The notes: generated by a model not told the origin, from the sequence alone. A stretch of 60,584 nucleotides of DNA from Oscillospiraceae bacterium (GCA_022791945.1 JAAVZY010000039.1:1-60584), one strand, 5' to 3'. Positions 1 through 8,583 are shown, counted from the stretch's first letter. Numbers and translations: made by a program.

Positions 1-255
1 AGGTTACGTATCCATTCCTCAGTGGCAATGGACGGGCGTCTGTTTATCCAGTATATCGCCCTGATACTTTCTTCCCAGATTAAAAACATCATGAATGAGG
101 CCGGATGGTTCAAGAGCCATAATATGCAGGAAGTGATAGATTAGATGAAATCCCTGCGGGTAGTTTCTGTAGAAGGGACGCGTAAGCCGATCTACACAAC
201 GACAACAGCTTTTCAGAGAGAGATTATTGAACTCTTTGGGCTAAACATCGGCTGA
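1..255 (+). pseudogene. C-terminal remnant of an IS1634/IS4-type transposase
   Basis: Frame 1 reads from the window edge as the tail of a DDE transposase, including the segment GRLFIQYIALILSSQIKN typical of the end of IS1634-type transposases, and finishes at a TGA at 253-255. An in-frame TAG at 142-144 interrupts it, so the copy is probably dead, although the residues after the stop still look like transposase. The 5' part lies outside the window. A 13-base motif at 255-267 (ACATATGTATAAT) just after the stop reappears inverted at the far right end of the window and may be the terminal repeat of the element. The family call rests on recognition of the C-terminus only. Confidence 0.6.
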
Positions 256-279
256 CATATGTATAATTGATACGGGATT

Positions 280-800
280 TTAGGAGGTAAGGGTGTCCTT
301 GGGGGTGCCGGGCACCAGAAAAAGGAGAAAGGCCAGCAGATAGACCCGGCCGGTGTCCTTCAGGAAGCGCATGGACGGAGCTTCTCCGGGGGAAGGAAGG
401 CCTCCACCAGCCGGACGCCGAACTTCCGGGTCAGGAGGTAGATCAGGACCGTGCCGATGGCTGTTCCCAGGGTGCAGAGAAGCCAGCCGATCCATGCCCC
501 GAAGGCGTATCCAGCGCCCACCTCCACGATTTCCGCCGGGAGAATGGTAATCACCGTCTGCAGCACCCGGATGGCAACCAGCAGAACCCCGCCCCAGATG
601 CCGTGGCTTTCCACCCAGGCCCGGAACCGATCCGGCTCGCCGATGAAGTCTATCAGGGGCTTGCCCACAAACCAGGCCAGCAGTCCCATCACCGTCAAGG
701 TGATCCCCAGGGATATCAGGCCTGTGATCTGCCGGCGGCGTCTGGCCGGATCCTTCTGATTCCGGCAGATATCCCCGCCGGTGCTCCTTCTGTGTGTCAT
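280..800 (-). pseudogene. Broken TVP38/TMEM64 (DedA-like) membrane protein gene
   Basis: Reading from the ATG at 800 (RBS AAAGGAAC on the minus strand), the protein has a basic N-terminus, a membrane segment, the SNARE-associated/TVP38 core (GAGYAFGAWIGWLLCTLGTA) and a second hydrophobic stretch. Near 366-372 the frame shifts by one base: the first frame stops at 360, while the continuation (MRFLKDTGRVYLLAFLLFLV) runs in another frame down to about 290. The family normally continues another 60-80 residues with a conserved PGTPKD region; here PGTPKD is reached and the gene is then cut off, next to the IS end at about 268. Family members are integral membrane proteins of uncertain role in lipid/membrane homeostasis. 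The frameshift could be a sequencing error, but the 3' truncation by the IS is real in this assembly. Confidence 0.7.
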
Positions 801-975
801 GACTGTTCCTTTCTTCAGCGGCGGCGGGCCGTTCGTGCCTGTCCGGAAAGGGGCCAGCCCCTCTCCCGCTGATACGATCCAAGTTTGTTTTTATTCTAGC
901 GCTTTTTCCCCAGGAAATCCATTGTTTTTCGTGACAAATATCTTACGATTGTGAAAGGGGAAAGTCTTCACCAGG

Positions 976-1470
976 GGATGGCAAGGCCGCGAGACTCTGT
1001 CTCGCGCTCTGCGGTGCGTCGTGAAACGACGCACCTAGGAATTCGGCTTCGCCGAATTCTGAGATGCGCCGCTGGCGGCGCATCGGGAAGGGATTCCCCT
1101 TGGATTCCCATTATTTTAAGGGCTTTTTTACGGGCGAAAAAAAGGTGGGGTCAAGTCTGTAGAGACTTCCTTCCTCCTGCCACGCAGAGAGTTTGATTCA
1201 CGCAGGACGCTTTTTTTCGTAAAGAAAAAAAGCTCCTTTGTGGGTGCAGGGAACTCTCTGCTCCGCGCCCAGAGCTGAACGTTTTCTTTACGAAAAAGTG
1301 GGTAGGCGGGAGATCGTCCCTGCGGGAAGCAGCAGCGAGGAAGATCCCCCACTCCCCCCAAAATTTACGGGAATCCAAGGGGATTTAATCCCCTTGGCAG
1401 GTGCTCGAGGGCAGCGTCCTCTAGGTCTTCACCCGACACCAAAGGATCTTGAACAGACTCTAAGAAGTTG
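976..1470. repeat. Mosaic palindromic element, copy 1
   Basis: Non-coding block composed of successive inverted repeats: GCGAGAC-tct-GTCTCGC (989-1005), GGTGCGTCG/CGACGCACC, GAATTCGGCTTCGCCGAATTC (about 1040-1060), GATGCGCC/GGCGCATC (about 1063-1084), a damaged AAGTCTGTAGAGACTT, two TTTTTCGTAAAGAAAAA palindromes and CCAAGGGGATTTAATCCCC (about 1376-1397). The right edge ends with the terminal-type repeat GGATCTTGAACAGACTC followed by TAA. ORFs read through it in several frames, but they are by-products of the repeat modules. Confidence 0.85.
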
Positions 1471-1540
1471 CGGTTTCAGGAGGCGCATGGTACAATAAAT
1501 CCATATCAGGGCGGGAATTTGCAGGAAGGAGTGTTCATCT

Positions 1541-1651
1541 ATGCTTCCATATGAGACTATCGACGGAGGCAGGCCCTTCAACTGGGAAAAGACATCGGCG
1601 GATTACGGGCGATCCCCAAAGCCTGAGAAACAGGAGGCGGCAATCAGATGA
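1541..1651 (+). pseudogene. N-terminal stub of a SAM methyltransferase, coupled upstream ORF
   Basis: A 36-codon ORF with a good RBS (GGAAGGAG, 1526-1533) begins MLPYETIDGGRPFNWEKTSA, which resembles the N-terminus of class I SAM-dependent methyltransferases of Firmicutes (pattern YExIDxGRPFDWGKTSADYAKYR). It diverges after the SADY motif and ends in a TGA that overlaps the start of the fructokinase as ATGA (1648-1651). The methyltransferase fold itself is absent, so this is not a functional enzyme. It may now act as a translated leader that delivers ribosomes to the fructokinase start by termination-reinitiation. Alternative: a chance ORF; the match is short. Confidence 0.5.
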
Positions 1652-2610
1652 GGGAAAAAAGGTTTGACGTGACAGCCCTGGGGGAGCTGCTGATTGACTT
1701 TACGGAAAACGGCCTGAGCGGGCAGGGAAACAGCCTGTTTGAGGCCAATCCCGGCGGTGCGCCCTGCAACGTGCTGGCCATGCTGGGAAAGCTGGACCGC
1801 TCCTGCGCCTTTGTGGGCAAGGTGGGCGGCGATATATTCGGCCGCCTGCTCCGTGACGCGGCGGCAAACGCTGGAATCTGCACGGATTATCTGGTTTTTG
1901 ACGAGACGGTGCGCACCACCCTGGCCTTTGTAAAGACCCTGCCCGGCGGTGAACGGGATTTTTCCTTTTACCGGAATCCCGGCGCGGACATGATGCTGAC
2001 GGAATCGGATCTGCCCCTGGAGGTCATCGGCCAAAGCCGGATTTTTCATTTTGGCACCCTGTCCATGACCCATGAGGGCGTGCGCCGGGCCACCCGCAGG
2101 GCCATTGACTGCGCGAGGGCAGGCGGCGCGCTGCTCTCTTTTGATCCAAACCTCCGGCCGCCCCTGTGGAACGATCTGGAGGAAGCCCGGGAGCAGCTCC
2201 GCTATGGCCTGGCCCGCTGTCACATCCTGAAGATCGCTGACAACGAGCTGACCTTCATGACCGGAGAAACCGATCCGGACAGAGGCGCGGCGATCCTCCG
2301 GGAGCAATACCCGGACATCCGCCTGCTGAACGTAACAGCCGGCCCGGCGGGAAGCTATGCTTATTATGAGGGGCTCCGGGTATTCCAGCCGGCCCGGGAT
2401 CTGGGCGGCGTGATTGAAACCACAGGGGCCGGGGATACCTTCTGTGCCTGTGTCCTGGATTACGTGCTCCGCTGCGGCTTAACCGGCCTGACTGCCGCCG
2501 GATTATCGGAAATGCTCCGCTTTGCCAATACTGCCGCTTATCTGGTCACCACCCGTAAGGGCGCGCTCCTCTCCATGCCGGACCGCTCCCAGGTAGAAGC
2601 GCTTTTGTGA
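1648..2610 (+). CDS. scrK: Fructokinase, PfkB/ribokinase family
   Basis: A 320-residue carbohydrate kinase expected to phosphorylate a sugar, most likely fructose to fructose-6-phosphate, in the cytoplasm. The N-terminus has the GELLIDF strand and the NPGGAPCNVLAMLGKL substrate-binding segment characteristic of fructokinases; the C-terminal PfkB signature TTGAGDTFCACV (about residues 256-267) supplies the catalytic Asp of GAGD. Length matches the family. The start ATG overlaps the TGA of the preceding 36-codon ORF and has GGAGGCGG at 1633-1640 as a ribosome binding site. No sugar transporter or hydrolase is adjacent, so the exact hexose is inferred from similarity only. Confidence 0.85.
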   Translation: MREKRFDVTALGELLIDFTENGLSGQGNSLFEANPGGAPCNVLAMLGKLDRSCAFVGKVGGDIFGRLLRDAAANAGICTDYLVFDETVRTTLAFVKTLPGGERDFSFYRNPGADMMLTESDLPLEVIGQSRIFHFGTLSMTHEGVRRATRRAIDCARAGGALLSFDPNLRPPLWNDLEEAREQLRYGLARCHILKIADNELTFMTGETDPDRGAAILREQYPDIRLLNVTAGPAGSYAYYEGLRVFQPARDLGGVIETTGAGDTFCACVLDYVLRCGLTGLTAAGLSEMLRFANTAAYLVTTRKGALLSMPDRSQVEALL

Positions 2611-2616
2611 GCGCCC

Positions 2617-2690
2617 GCTCGGAGTCTCTGTGTGGTCGGAAGGGCAGAGCCCTCGAGGTCTTCCTGTTGACATGCGCAGTCTCCGAGCTT
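2617..2690. terminator. Hairpin after fructokinase, built on a short mosaic repeat
   Basis: Outer arms GCTCGGAG (about 2617-2624) and CTCCGAGC (about 2681-2688) enclose the GGGC-AGAGCCCTCGAGG module also present in the mosaic elements. It sits just after the scrK stop and before the next promoter. No U-tract follows, so termination is inferred. Confidence 0.4.
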
Positions 2691-2727
2691 CTCTGTCGGG
2701 CTCCGGACAGATTCCGAAAAAAAGAGC

Positions 2728-2756
2728 TTGACAATTCCTGGGGGATCCGCTATACT
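2728..2756 (+). promoter_or_regulatory. Sigma-A promoter of the ABC exporter leader
   Basis: TTGACA at 2728-2733, a 17-base spacer, and TATACT at 2751-2756. Transcription would start near 2763 and run through a leader ORF and a terminator before the transporter genes. Confidence 0.85.
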
Positions 2757-2828
2757 GAGGCTACTATGCCGTTTGAGAGCGGCATGCATTCACCACTCAC
2801 CCACTTTACCGGAAAGGAGGCGGACTAC

Positions 2829-2921
2829 ATGACACTGCGGCGGTCAAGCGTAAGCGCAGCCACACGCATAGACACACCAGAGGTGCCCTATTGCCCGCCT
2901 TCGGATCCTACGGCGCAATAG
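2829..2921 (+). CDS. Leader peptide (30 codons) upstream of the ABC exporter
   Basis: A small ORF with a strong RBS (AAAGGAGG, about 2813-2820) lies 66 bases into the transcript. It encodes a 30-residue peptide starting MTLRRSSVSAATRIDTP and containing PEVPYCPPSDP; it has no membrane segment or known domain. Its last codons and stop (2919-2921) lie in the right arm of a perfect 8-bp inverted repeat (CCTATTGC 2887-2894 / GCAATAGG 2915-2922), and an intrinsic terminator follows 45 bases later. This is the layout of ribosome-mediated attenuation, as known for the BmrB leader upstream of the bmrCD multidrug exporter. Proline-rich codons near the end could favour ribosome pausing. Function is inferred from architecture. 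Confidence 0.65.
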   Translation: MTLRRSSVSAATRIDTPEVPYCPPSDPTAQ

Positions 2922-2965
2922 GTGGAGCTCCGCGCTCCGGACAACCGGGCTTTCCCCGCTGATCC

Positions 2966-2997
2966 ACGCACCTGAGCAATGCTTAGGTGCGTTTTTT
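2966..2997 (+). terminator. Intrinsic terminator between leader peptide and ABC genes
   Basis: Twelve-base-pair stem (2966-2977 with 2981-2992), three-base loop AAT, followed by TTTTTT at 2992-2997. It lies between the promoter and the transporter start at 3035, so basal transcripts should stop here unless the hairpin is prevented from forming. A GGAGC/GCTCC hairpin at about 2924-2938 lies between it and the leader ORF. Confidence 0.85.
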
Positions 2998-3034
2998 GCG
3001 TCTGTCAACTTATTTGAAACGGGAGGGAGATCGT

Positions 3035-4885
3035 TTGAACGCTCCAACGAAAAAGCAGAGCCGGGCGGCCCTGATCCTGGATTTGACCAAGGGCTACCGC
3101 TGGCTTTTGGCCATCTCGGTCATCGGTACCATCCTGGCCATCTTCGCAAACTTCCTGACGCCGCAGGTGTTCCGCTTCACTGTGGACTCCGTCCTGGGCG
3201 AGGAGCCCATGCCGGCTTTCCTGCAGGCCTGGCTGGCGGATAAGGGCGGCCGGGAATACCTGCGGGACAACCTGATCCTCTGCGCGGCCGCATCTATGCT
3301 CTGCTCGGTGGTGGCAGGGCTCTGCAACCTCTGCCGCATCACCCTGGCTAAGGCTTCCGAGGGCATGGTCAACAAGCTTCGGGATCGGCTCTACACCCAC
3401 ATACAGCGCCTGCCCTATCACTGGCACATCGGCCAGCAGACCGGCGACATCATCCAGAGATGCACCTCCGACGTGGAGGTGATCCGGGGCTTCCTCTCCG
3501 ACCAGCTGCTGGAGATGTTCCGCACCGTTTTCCTGATTGTGGCCGCGCTGATCCTCATGTTCTCCATGAATGTGAAGCTCTCCCTGATTGCGGCCGCCTT
3601 TATCCCCATCATGCTCTTCTACTCCGGGTTCTTCTTCTCCCGGATCGCCCGGAACTTCCAGAAGGCCGACGAGGCGGAGGGGGCGCTCTCCGCCGCCGCC
3701 CAGGAAAATTTTACCGGCGTCCGGGTGGTGCGCGCCTTCGGGCGGGAAGCCTATGAGATGAACCGCTTCAATGAGAAAAACGAGTTTTTCGCCGGGCTGT
3801 GGATTAAGCTCTGCAACCTGCTGGCCTACTACTGGGGAATCGGCGATTTTGTCTCCAACATCCAGGTGCTGTCCATCATCGTCTTTGGATGTGTGGAGGC
3901 GGTTTCCGGGAGCATCACCCTGGGCGAATTCCTGGTGTTTGTGTCCTACAATTCCATGCTGGTCTGGCCGGTGCGGAGCCTGGGACGGATCCTCTCTGAA
4001 ATGAGCAAAACCGGCGTTTCCATGCAGCGTATCGGCGAGATCCTGGACGCGGAGGAGGAGATCGATCCGCCCGAGGCCCTCACGCCGCCCATGGACGGGG
4101 ACATTGTATTTGATCACGTGAACTTCGATTACCACGGGGTCAACCCGGTCCTCAAGGACATCAGCTTTACCATTCGGGCAGGCTCCACCGTGGGCGTCCT
4201 GGGTGGCACGGGGTCCGGAAAGTCCACTCTGATGTACCTGCTGGACCGGCTTTACGACCTGCCGGAGGGCTCCGGCAGCATCACCATCGGTGGGGTGGAT
4301 CTCCGGAAGATCCGCCGGGACTGGCTCCGGAAAAGCGTGGGCTTTGTGCTCCAGGAGCCCTTCCTCTTCTCCAAAACCATCAAGGAAAACATCGCCATCT
4401 CCCAGGAAGCACCGGACATGGGGGCTATCCGCCACAGCGCGGCCATCGCCGCGGTGGACGAGGCCATCACCGAGTTTGCCCAGGGGTATGATACCGTGGT
4501 GGGCGAGCGGGGCGTGACCCTCTCCGGCGGGCAGAAGCAGCGGGTAGCCATTGCCCGGATGCTGATGCAGCAGGCGCCGGTGATGGTGTTCGACGACTCC
4601 CTGTCCGCGGTGGACAGCGAAACCGACGCGAAAATCCGTTCCGCTCTGAAAACCGGCACCGGGAACAGCACGGTCATCCTCATCTCCCACCGGATCACCA
4701 CCCTGATGCACGCGGATCAGATCATCGTGCTGGAGAACGGGCGGGTAGCCCAGATCGGCACCCATGAGGAGCTGGCCGCCCGGGAGGGCGTCTACCAGCA
4801 GATCTACGAGATCCAGGGCACCCTGGAAAACGAGCTGCGGGAAATGGAGGAGGCCCGTGCCCTTCACAAAGCAGCACAACAGTAA
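3035..4885 (+). CDS. ABC exporter half-transporter with degenerate ATP site (BmrC-like)
   Basis: A 616-residue type IV exporter subunit: about six membrane segments in the first 330 residues, then a nucleotide-binding domain with Walker A GGTGSGKST (about 390), signature LSGGQKQR (about 496) and Walker B MVFDDSLSAVD (about 517). The catalytic Glu after Walker B is replaced by Asp, while the signature is canonical; the partner encoded next shows the reverse, so the two should form a heterodimer with one degenerate and one active ATP site, as in BmrCD or TM287/288. The start is the TTG at 3035, 7 bases after GGGAGGGA; an upstream in-frame GTG lies inside the terminator stem and has no RBS. The substrate is unknown; the leader architecture suggests drug efflux. 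Confidence 0.85.
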   Translation: MNAPTKKQSRAALILDLTKGYRWLLAISVIGTILAIFANFLTPQVFRFTVDSVLGEEPMPAFLQAWLADKGGREYLRDNLILCAAASMLCSVVAGLCNLCRITLAKASEGMVNKLRDRLYTHIQRLPYHWHIGQQTGDIIQRCTSDVEVIRGFLSDQLLEMFRTVFLIVAALILMFSMNVKLSLIAAAFIPIMLFYSGFFFSRIARNFQKADEAEGALSAAAQENFTGVRVVRAFGREAYEMNRFNEKNEFFAGLWIKLCNLLAYYWGIGDFVSNIQVLSIIVFGCVEAVSGSITLGEFLVFVSYNSMLVWPVRSLGRILSEMSKTGVSMQRIGEILDAEEEIDPPEALTPPMDGDIVFDHVNFDYHGVNPVLKDISFTIRAGSTVGVLGGTGSGKSTLMYLLDRLYDLPEGSGSITIGGVDLRKIRRDWLRKSVGFVLQEPFLFSKTIKENIAISQEAPDMGAIRHSAAIAAVDEAITEFAQGYDTVVGERGVTLSGGQKQRVAIARMLMQQAPVMVFDDSLSAVDSETDAKIRSALKTGTGNSTVILISHRITTLMHADQIIVLENGRVAQIGTHEELAAREGVYQQIYEIQGTLENELREMEEARALHKAAQQ

Positions 4886-4899
4886 AGGAGGCGCGACCC

Positions 4900-6732
4900 A
4901 TGCCCAACTATGACGAGGACGAGAAGCGTCCATTTAATCTAAAGGTCTGGCTGAAGCTGGGGCCCTTCCTGCGGCCCTACCGGTATCGGATCCTCTTCGC
5001 CATCATCCTTTTGCAGCTGGTCTGCGCGGCGATTGATATCTGTTACCCGCTCTTCCAGACCTATGCCATCAAAACCTTCATTGAGCCGGGAACCACCGAG
5101 GGGCTGGGGCCCTTCGCCTTGCTCTACGCAGGAGTCCTGGCAATTCAGACCATTATTGTCATTGTATTCTGCCGTTCGGCGGCAGTGGTGGAAATGAAGC
5201 TGGGCCGGGATTTGAAGCGGACGGTGTTCAACCACCTGCAGACCCTGTCCTTCTCCTACTACAACGTAACCCCTGTAGGCTATATGATCGCCCGGTGCAT
5301 GAGCGATACCAACCGGATCGGCGGCGTTATGGCTTGGCGGATGATGGATCTGATCTGGTCCCTGGCCTATGTGGTGGGGGTGTTCATCGCCATGTTCCTG
5401 GTGAACTGGAAGCTGGCCCTGCTGGTTCTGGCAGTGGTGCCCTTCATCGCCATTTTCACCGTGCTGTTTCAGAAGCGGATCCTGGATCTGAACCGCCGGA
5501 TCCGCCGGATCAACTCCACCATGACCGGCGCCTTCAACGAGGGCATCACCGGCGCCCGCACCTCCAAAACCCTGGTGATTGAGGAAAAGAACAGCCGGGA
5601 ATTCGGCGTGATCACCAAGGATATGTATCACAGCTCCGTGCGGGCGGTTACCCTGAACGCCCTGTATGTGCCCATTGTACTGTTTTTCAGCTCTCTGGCG
5701 GTTGCGCTGGTGCTCTACCGGGGCGGCTATATGACCATCACGGGCGTGGTGGATGTGGCCATCCTTTCCGCCTTTGTCTCCTGGGCCATCAATATCTTCG
5801 AGCCCATCCAGCAGCTAGCCCGGGTGGTGGCGGACTTTGTCTCCACCCAGGCCAATATTGAGCGGGTAACGGAGATGCTGGAGACCAAGCCCACCATCAC
5901 CGACACCCCGGAAGTGCTTGAAAAGTACGGGGACACCTTCTCCCCCAAGCGTGAAAACTGGGAGGAGATCAAGGGCGACATAGAGTTCCGGAACGTCTGG
6001 TTCAAATATCCGGACGGCGAGGACTACATCCTCACGGATTTCAATCTGAAAATCAAGGCGGGCACCACGGTAGCCATCGTAGGGGAGACGGGCGCGGGCA
6101 AATCCACCCTGGTGAATCTGGCCTGCCGGTTCTTCGAGCCCACCCAGGGCGAGATCCTGATTGACGGAGTGGACTACCGGGAGCGGAGCCAGCTCTGGCT
6201 TCACTCCAGCCTGGGCTACGTGCTTCAGAATCCCCACCTGTTTTCCGGCACCATCCGGGAGAATATCCGTTACGGCAGGCTGGACGCCACCGACGCGGAG
6301 GTGGAGGAGGCGGCGAAGATTGTCTCGGCCCACGATCTGATTCTCTCCATGGAAAAGGGGTATGACAGCGACGTAGGCGAGGGAGGCGACCGCCTTTCCA
6401 CAGGGGAAAAGCAGCTGATCTCCTTTGCCCGGGCGGTGCTGGCGGATCCCCGGATCTTCGTGCTGGACGAAGCGACCTCCTCCATTGATACCAAGACCGA
6501 GCAGATGATCCAGGACGCCATTGCCCACCTGCTGAAGAACCGAACCTCCTTCCTGATTGCCCACCGGCTCTCTACCATCCGGAAGGCGGACGTGATCCTG
6601 GTGGTGCGGGACGGCAAGATCATCGAGCGGGGCACTCACCGGGAGCTGCTGGCCCAGCAGGGCTATTACGCAACCCTCTACCGCAACCAATACGAACAAG
6701 AAGCCCAGGAACAAATCTTCTCCGAACACTAA
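4900..6732 (+). CDS. ABC exporter half-transporter, catalytic partner (BmrD-like)
   Basis: A 610-residue exporter subunit 14 bases downstream of its partner, with RBS AAAGGAGG. A membrane domain (residues about 20-320) is followed by an ATPase with Walker A GETGAGKST (about 393), Walker B VLDEATSSID with the catalytic Glu, and the switch histidine in AHRLSTI. The signature reads LSTGEKQ instead of LSGGQ, so the composite site formed with Walker A/B of the first subunit is expected to be non-hydrolytic. Together the pair would export a lipophilic compound or drug across the membrane. The TAA stop at 6730-6732 abuts directly a palindromic intergenic element. Confidence 0.87.
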   Translation: MPNYDEDEKRPFNLKVWLKLGPFLRPYRYRILFAIILLQLVCAAIDICYPLFQTYAIKTFIEPGTTEGLGPFALLYAGVLAIQTIIVIVFCRSAAVVEMKLGRDLKRTVFNHLQTLSFSYYNVTPVGYMIARCMSDTNRIGGVMAWRMMDLIWSLAYVVGVFIAMFLVNWKLALLVLAVVPFIAIFTVLFQKRILDLNRRIRRINSTMTGAFNEGITGARTSKTLVIEEKNSREFGVITKDMYHSSVRAVTLNALYVPIVLFFSSLAVALVLYRGGYMTITGVVDVAILSAFVSWAINIFEPIQQLARVVADFVSTQANIERVTEMLETKPTITDTPEVLEKYGDTFSPKRENWEEIKGDIEFRNVWFKYPDGEDYILTDFNLKIKAGTTVAIVGETGAGKSTLVNLACRFFEPTQGEILIDGVDYRERSQLWLHSSLGYVLQNPHLFSGTIRENIRYGRLDATDAEVEEAAKIVSAHDLILSMEKGYDSDVGEGGDRLSTGEKQLISFARAVLADPRIFVLDEATSSIDTKTEQMIQDAIAHLLKNRTSFLIAHRLSTIRKADVILVVRDGKIIERGTHRELLAQQGYYATLYRNQYEQEAQEQIFSEH

Positions 6733-6934
6733 GGGCAAGATCTTGGGGACTCCGTCCCCAAACCTCTGCCAAAGGGGACTGGTCCCCTTTGGAATCCCAT
6801 AACAGGTTTGAAGGAAGGACCCCGGCGTATGCTGCGCATACGCCGGGGCCCTTCCTTCAAACCTGCGATGAGAATCCAAGGAGGCTCGCCTCCTTGGCGG
6901 AGTTTGAGGCGGAGCCTCAAGGTCTTGCCCCTTA
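6730..6934. repeat. Palindromic element between convergent genes, with a 30-bp hairpin
   Basis: The two ends are inverted versions of each other: TAAGGGCAAGATCTTGGGG on the left and, on the minus strand, TAAGGGGCAAGACCTTGAGG on the right. The TAA of each end is the stop codon of the flanking gene (ABC exporter and kbl). Inside are GGGGAC/GTCCCC, CCAAAGGGGAC/GTCCCCTTTGG and a central hairpin 6803-6865 with 29 of 30 base pairs matched and a 3-base loop. It probably serves as a bidirectional terminator. Confidence 0.8.
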
Positions 6935-8113
6935 GCCTTCGAGCTCGGTGCGGACTTCGCGGAAGCACTGGACGGCGTAGTCCAGGTCCTCGCGGGTGTG
7001 CGCACCGGAAACCTGAACCCGGATCCGAGCCTTGCCCTCCGGAACCACCGGATAGGTAAAGGAGGTTACGTACACGCCCTTGGCCAGGAGCAGCTCCGCC
7101 GCCTTTGCGGCCTTGAACGCGTCGTAGAACATCACCGCCACGATGGGATGGGTGCTCTCAATGATATCAAAGCCTACGCCGGCCATCTGCTCGCGGAAAT
7201 ACCGGGTGTTTTCGTGAAGCCGGGCGCGAACCTCGTCTCCCTGCCCCAGCAGCTCGATCACCTTCAGAGAAGCGGAAGCAATGGCGGGGGCCAGGGTGTT
7301 CGAGAACAGATAGGGGCGGCTCTTCTGCCGGAGCAGATCCACAATGGGCTTGCTGGCCGCTGTGTAGCCGCCGCTGGCTCCGCCCAGGGCCTTGCCCAGG
7401 GTGCCGGTGAGAATGTCCACCCGGCCCTCCACGCCGCAGAACTCCGGCGTGCCCCGACCGTGAGCGCCCATGAAGCCAACCGCGTGGCTGTCGTCCACCA
7501 TCACCAGAGCGTCGTACTTCTCGCACAGGTCGCAGATGGCAGGCAGATTTGCAATGATGCCGTCCATGGAGAACACGCCGTCGGTGGCAACCAGCCGGAT
7601 GCGGGCGTCCTTGGCCTCCTTCAGGCAGCGCTCCAGATCCTCCATATCGTTGTTCTTGTAGCGGTACCGCTTGGCCTTGCAGAGACGAACGCCGTCAATG
7701 ATACTGGCATGGTTCAGCGCGTCGCTGATCACCGCGCAGTCGTCGGTCAGCAGCGTCTCAAACAGGCCGCCGTTGGCGTCAAAGCAGGAGCTGTACAGGA
7801 TGGTGTCCTCCATCCCCAGGAAATTGCTGATGGCCTGCTCCAGATCCTTATGTACCTGTTGGGTGCCGCAGATAAACCGGACGGAGGACAGGCCGTAGCC
7901 CCAGCGGTCAAAGCTCTCCTTGGCAGCCTGGCAGAGGGCCGGCTCCGCAGCCAGGCCCAGGTAGTTGTTGGCGCACATATTGATCACATGCTTGGCGGCG
8001 GTGGTGTCGATCCGGTTGCCCTGCGGGGTCAGGATCACCCGCTCGTTCTTGTAGGTGCCCGCCGCCTTGATCTCCTCAAGGGTTTTGGTATAGTAGCCGT
8101 ATGCTGATTTCAT
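6932..8113 (-). CDS. kbl: Glycine C-acetyltransferase (2-amino-3-ketobutyrate CoA ligase)
   Basis: A 393-residue PLP enzyme of the alpha-oxoamine synthase family. It cleaves 2-amino-3-ketobutyrate with CoA into glycine and acetyl-CoA, the second step of threonine catabolism; tdh, giving the first step, lies 1.4 kb upstream on the same strand. Visible features: the [18 protein letters not shown] segment (about 204-221) that contacts PLP, and [14 protein letters not shown] with the Schiff-base lysine K241. The start at 8113 is preceded by AAAGGAGCGG; an upstream in-frame extension reaches into repeat DNA and is not credible. A mosaic repeat separates it from the GNAT gene, so it may need its own promoter, which I could not identify. 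Confidence 0.92.
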   Translation of the reverse strand: MKSAYGYYTKTLEEIKAAGTYKNERVILTPQGNRIDTTAAKHVINMCANNYLGLAAEPALCQAAKESFDRWGYGLSSVRFICGTQQVHKDLEQAISNFLGMEDTILYSSCFDANGGLFETLLTDDCAVISDALNHASIIDGVRLCKAKRYRYKNNDMEDLERCLKEAKDARIRLVATDGVFSMDGIIANLPAICDLCEKYDALVMVDDSHAVGFMGAHGRGTPEFCGVEGRVDILTGTLGKALGGASGGYTAASKPIVDLLRQKSRPYLFSNTLAPAIASASLKVIELLGQGDEVRARLHENTRYFREQMAGVGFDIIESTHPIVAVMFYDAFKAAKAAELLLAKGVYVTSFTYPVVPEGKARIRVQVSGAHTREDLDYAVQCFREVRTELEG

Positions 8114-8159
8114 GTGAGATTCCGCTCCTTTCATTCTGTTGGAAAAACAGACCGTCTGG

Positions 8160-8583
8160 CGTGTTCGGAAGGTCAAGACCTCGAGAGCTCCGCTCTCGAG
8201 CACTCGCCAAGGGGATTAAATCCCCTTGGAACCCGTAATTTCTAAGGGCTTATTAAGGGCGGAAAAGAGGTGGGGTTAAGTCTGTACAGACTTCCCTCTC
8301 CCTGCCACGCAGATAGTCCCATTCCCGCAGTACGCTTTTTTCGTAAAGAAAAAATGGGCAGGCCGGGCGATCGTCCACGAAGGAAGTACCAGTGAGGCAG
8401 GGAGCAAAAAGTCTGTACAGACTTGACCCCCACCCCTTTACGCCCTTAAAAAGACGGGAATCCAAGGGGAATCCCTTCCCCTTGGCGAGAGGCGCGCAGG
8501 GTCAATGCCTATACGGCCTTGACCCTTGAGCAGAGCTCTCGCGGCCTTTCCCTTCCGAACACCCAGAGATTTTGAATAGGCTC
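8160..8583. repeat. Mosaic palindromic element, copy between GNAT gene and kbl
   Basis: Contains CCTCGAGAG/CTCTCGAG, CCAAGGGGATTAAATCCCCTTGG (about 8206-8228), two copies of AAGTCTGTACAGACTT (8279-8294 and 8411-8426), TTTTTTCGTAAAGAAAAAA (about 8336-8353) and GGGTCAA/TTGACCC. On its right it ends with a terminal-type repeat whose minus-strand reading, GAGCCTATTCAAAATCTCTG, directly follows the TAA stop of the GNAT gene. Confidence 0.85.

Noticed and set aside
142-144. Programmed read-through (selenocysteine or pyrrolysine) at the TAG in the IS transposase
   Set aside because: No insertion element is visible, and a dead transposon copy is the simpler explanation; the same kind of TAG interrupts IS3 orfA at about 12125.
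951-1500. Short ORFs in mosaic elements (also at 8242-8465, 10716-11072, 26666-27319, 40340-40852, 45566-46054, 48199-48706, 51097-51588, 55085-55556)
   Set aside because: They follow the palindromic modules in several frames and on both strands, without RBS; the same peptides (for example [11 protein letters not shown]) appear because the DNA is repeated.
3005-4933. Long antisense frames over the ABC exporter, over 51542-53995 and over 33060-34928
   Set aside because: All lie opposite well-supported genes and show the same compositional shadow with no recognisable domain.
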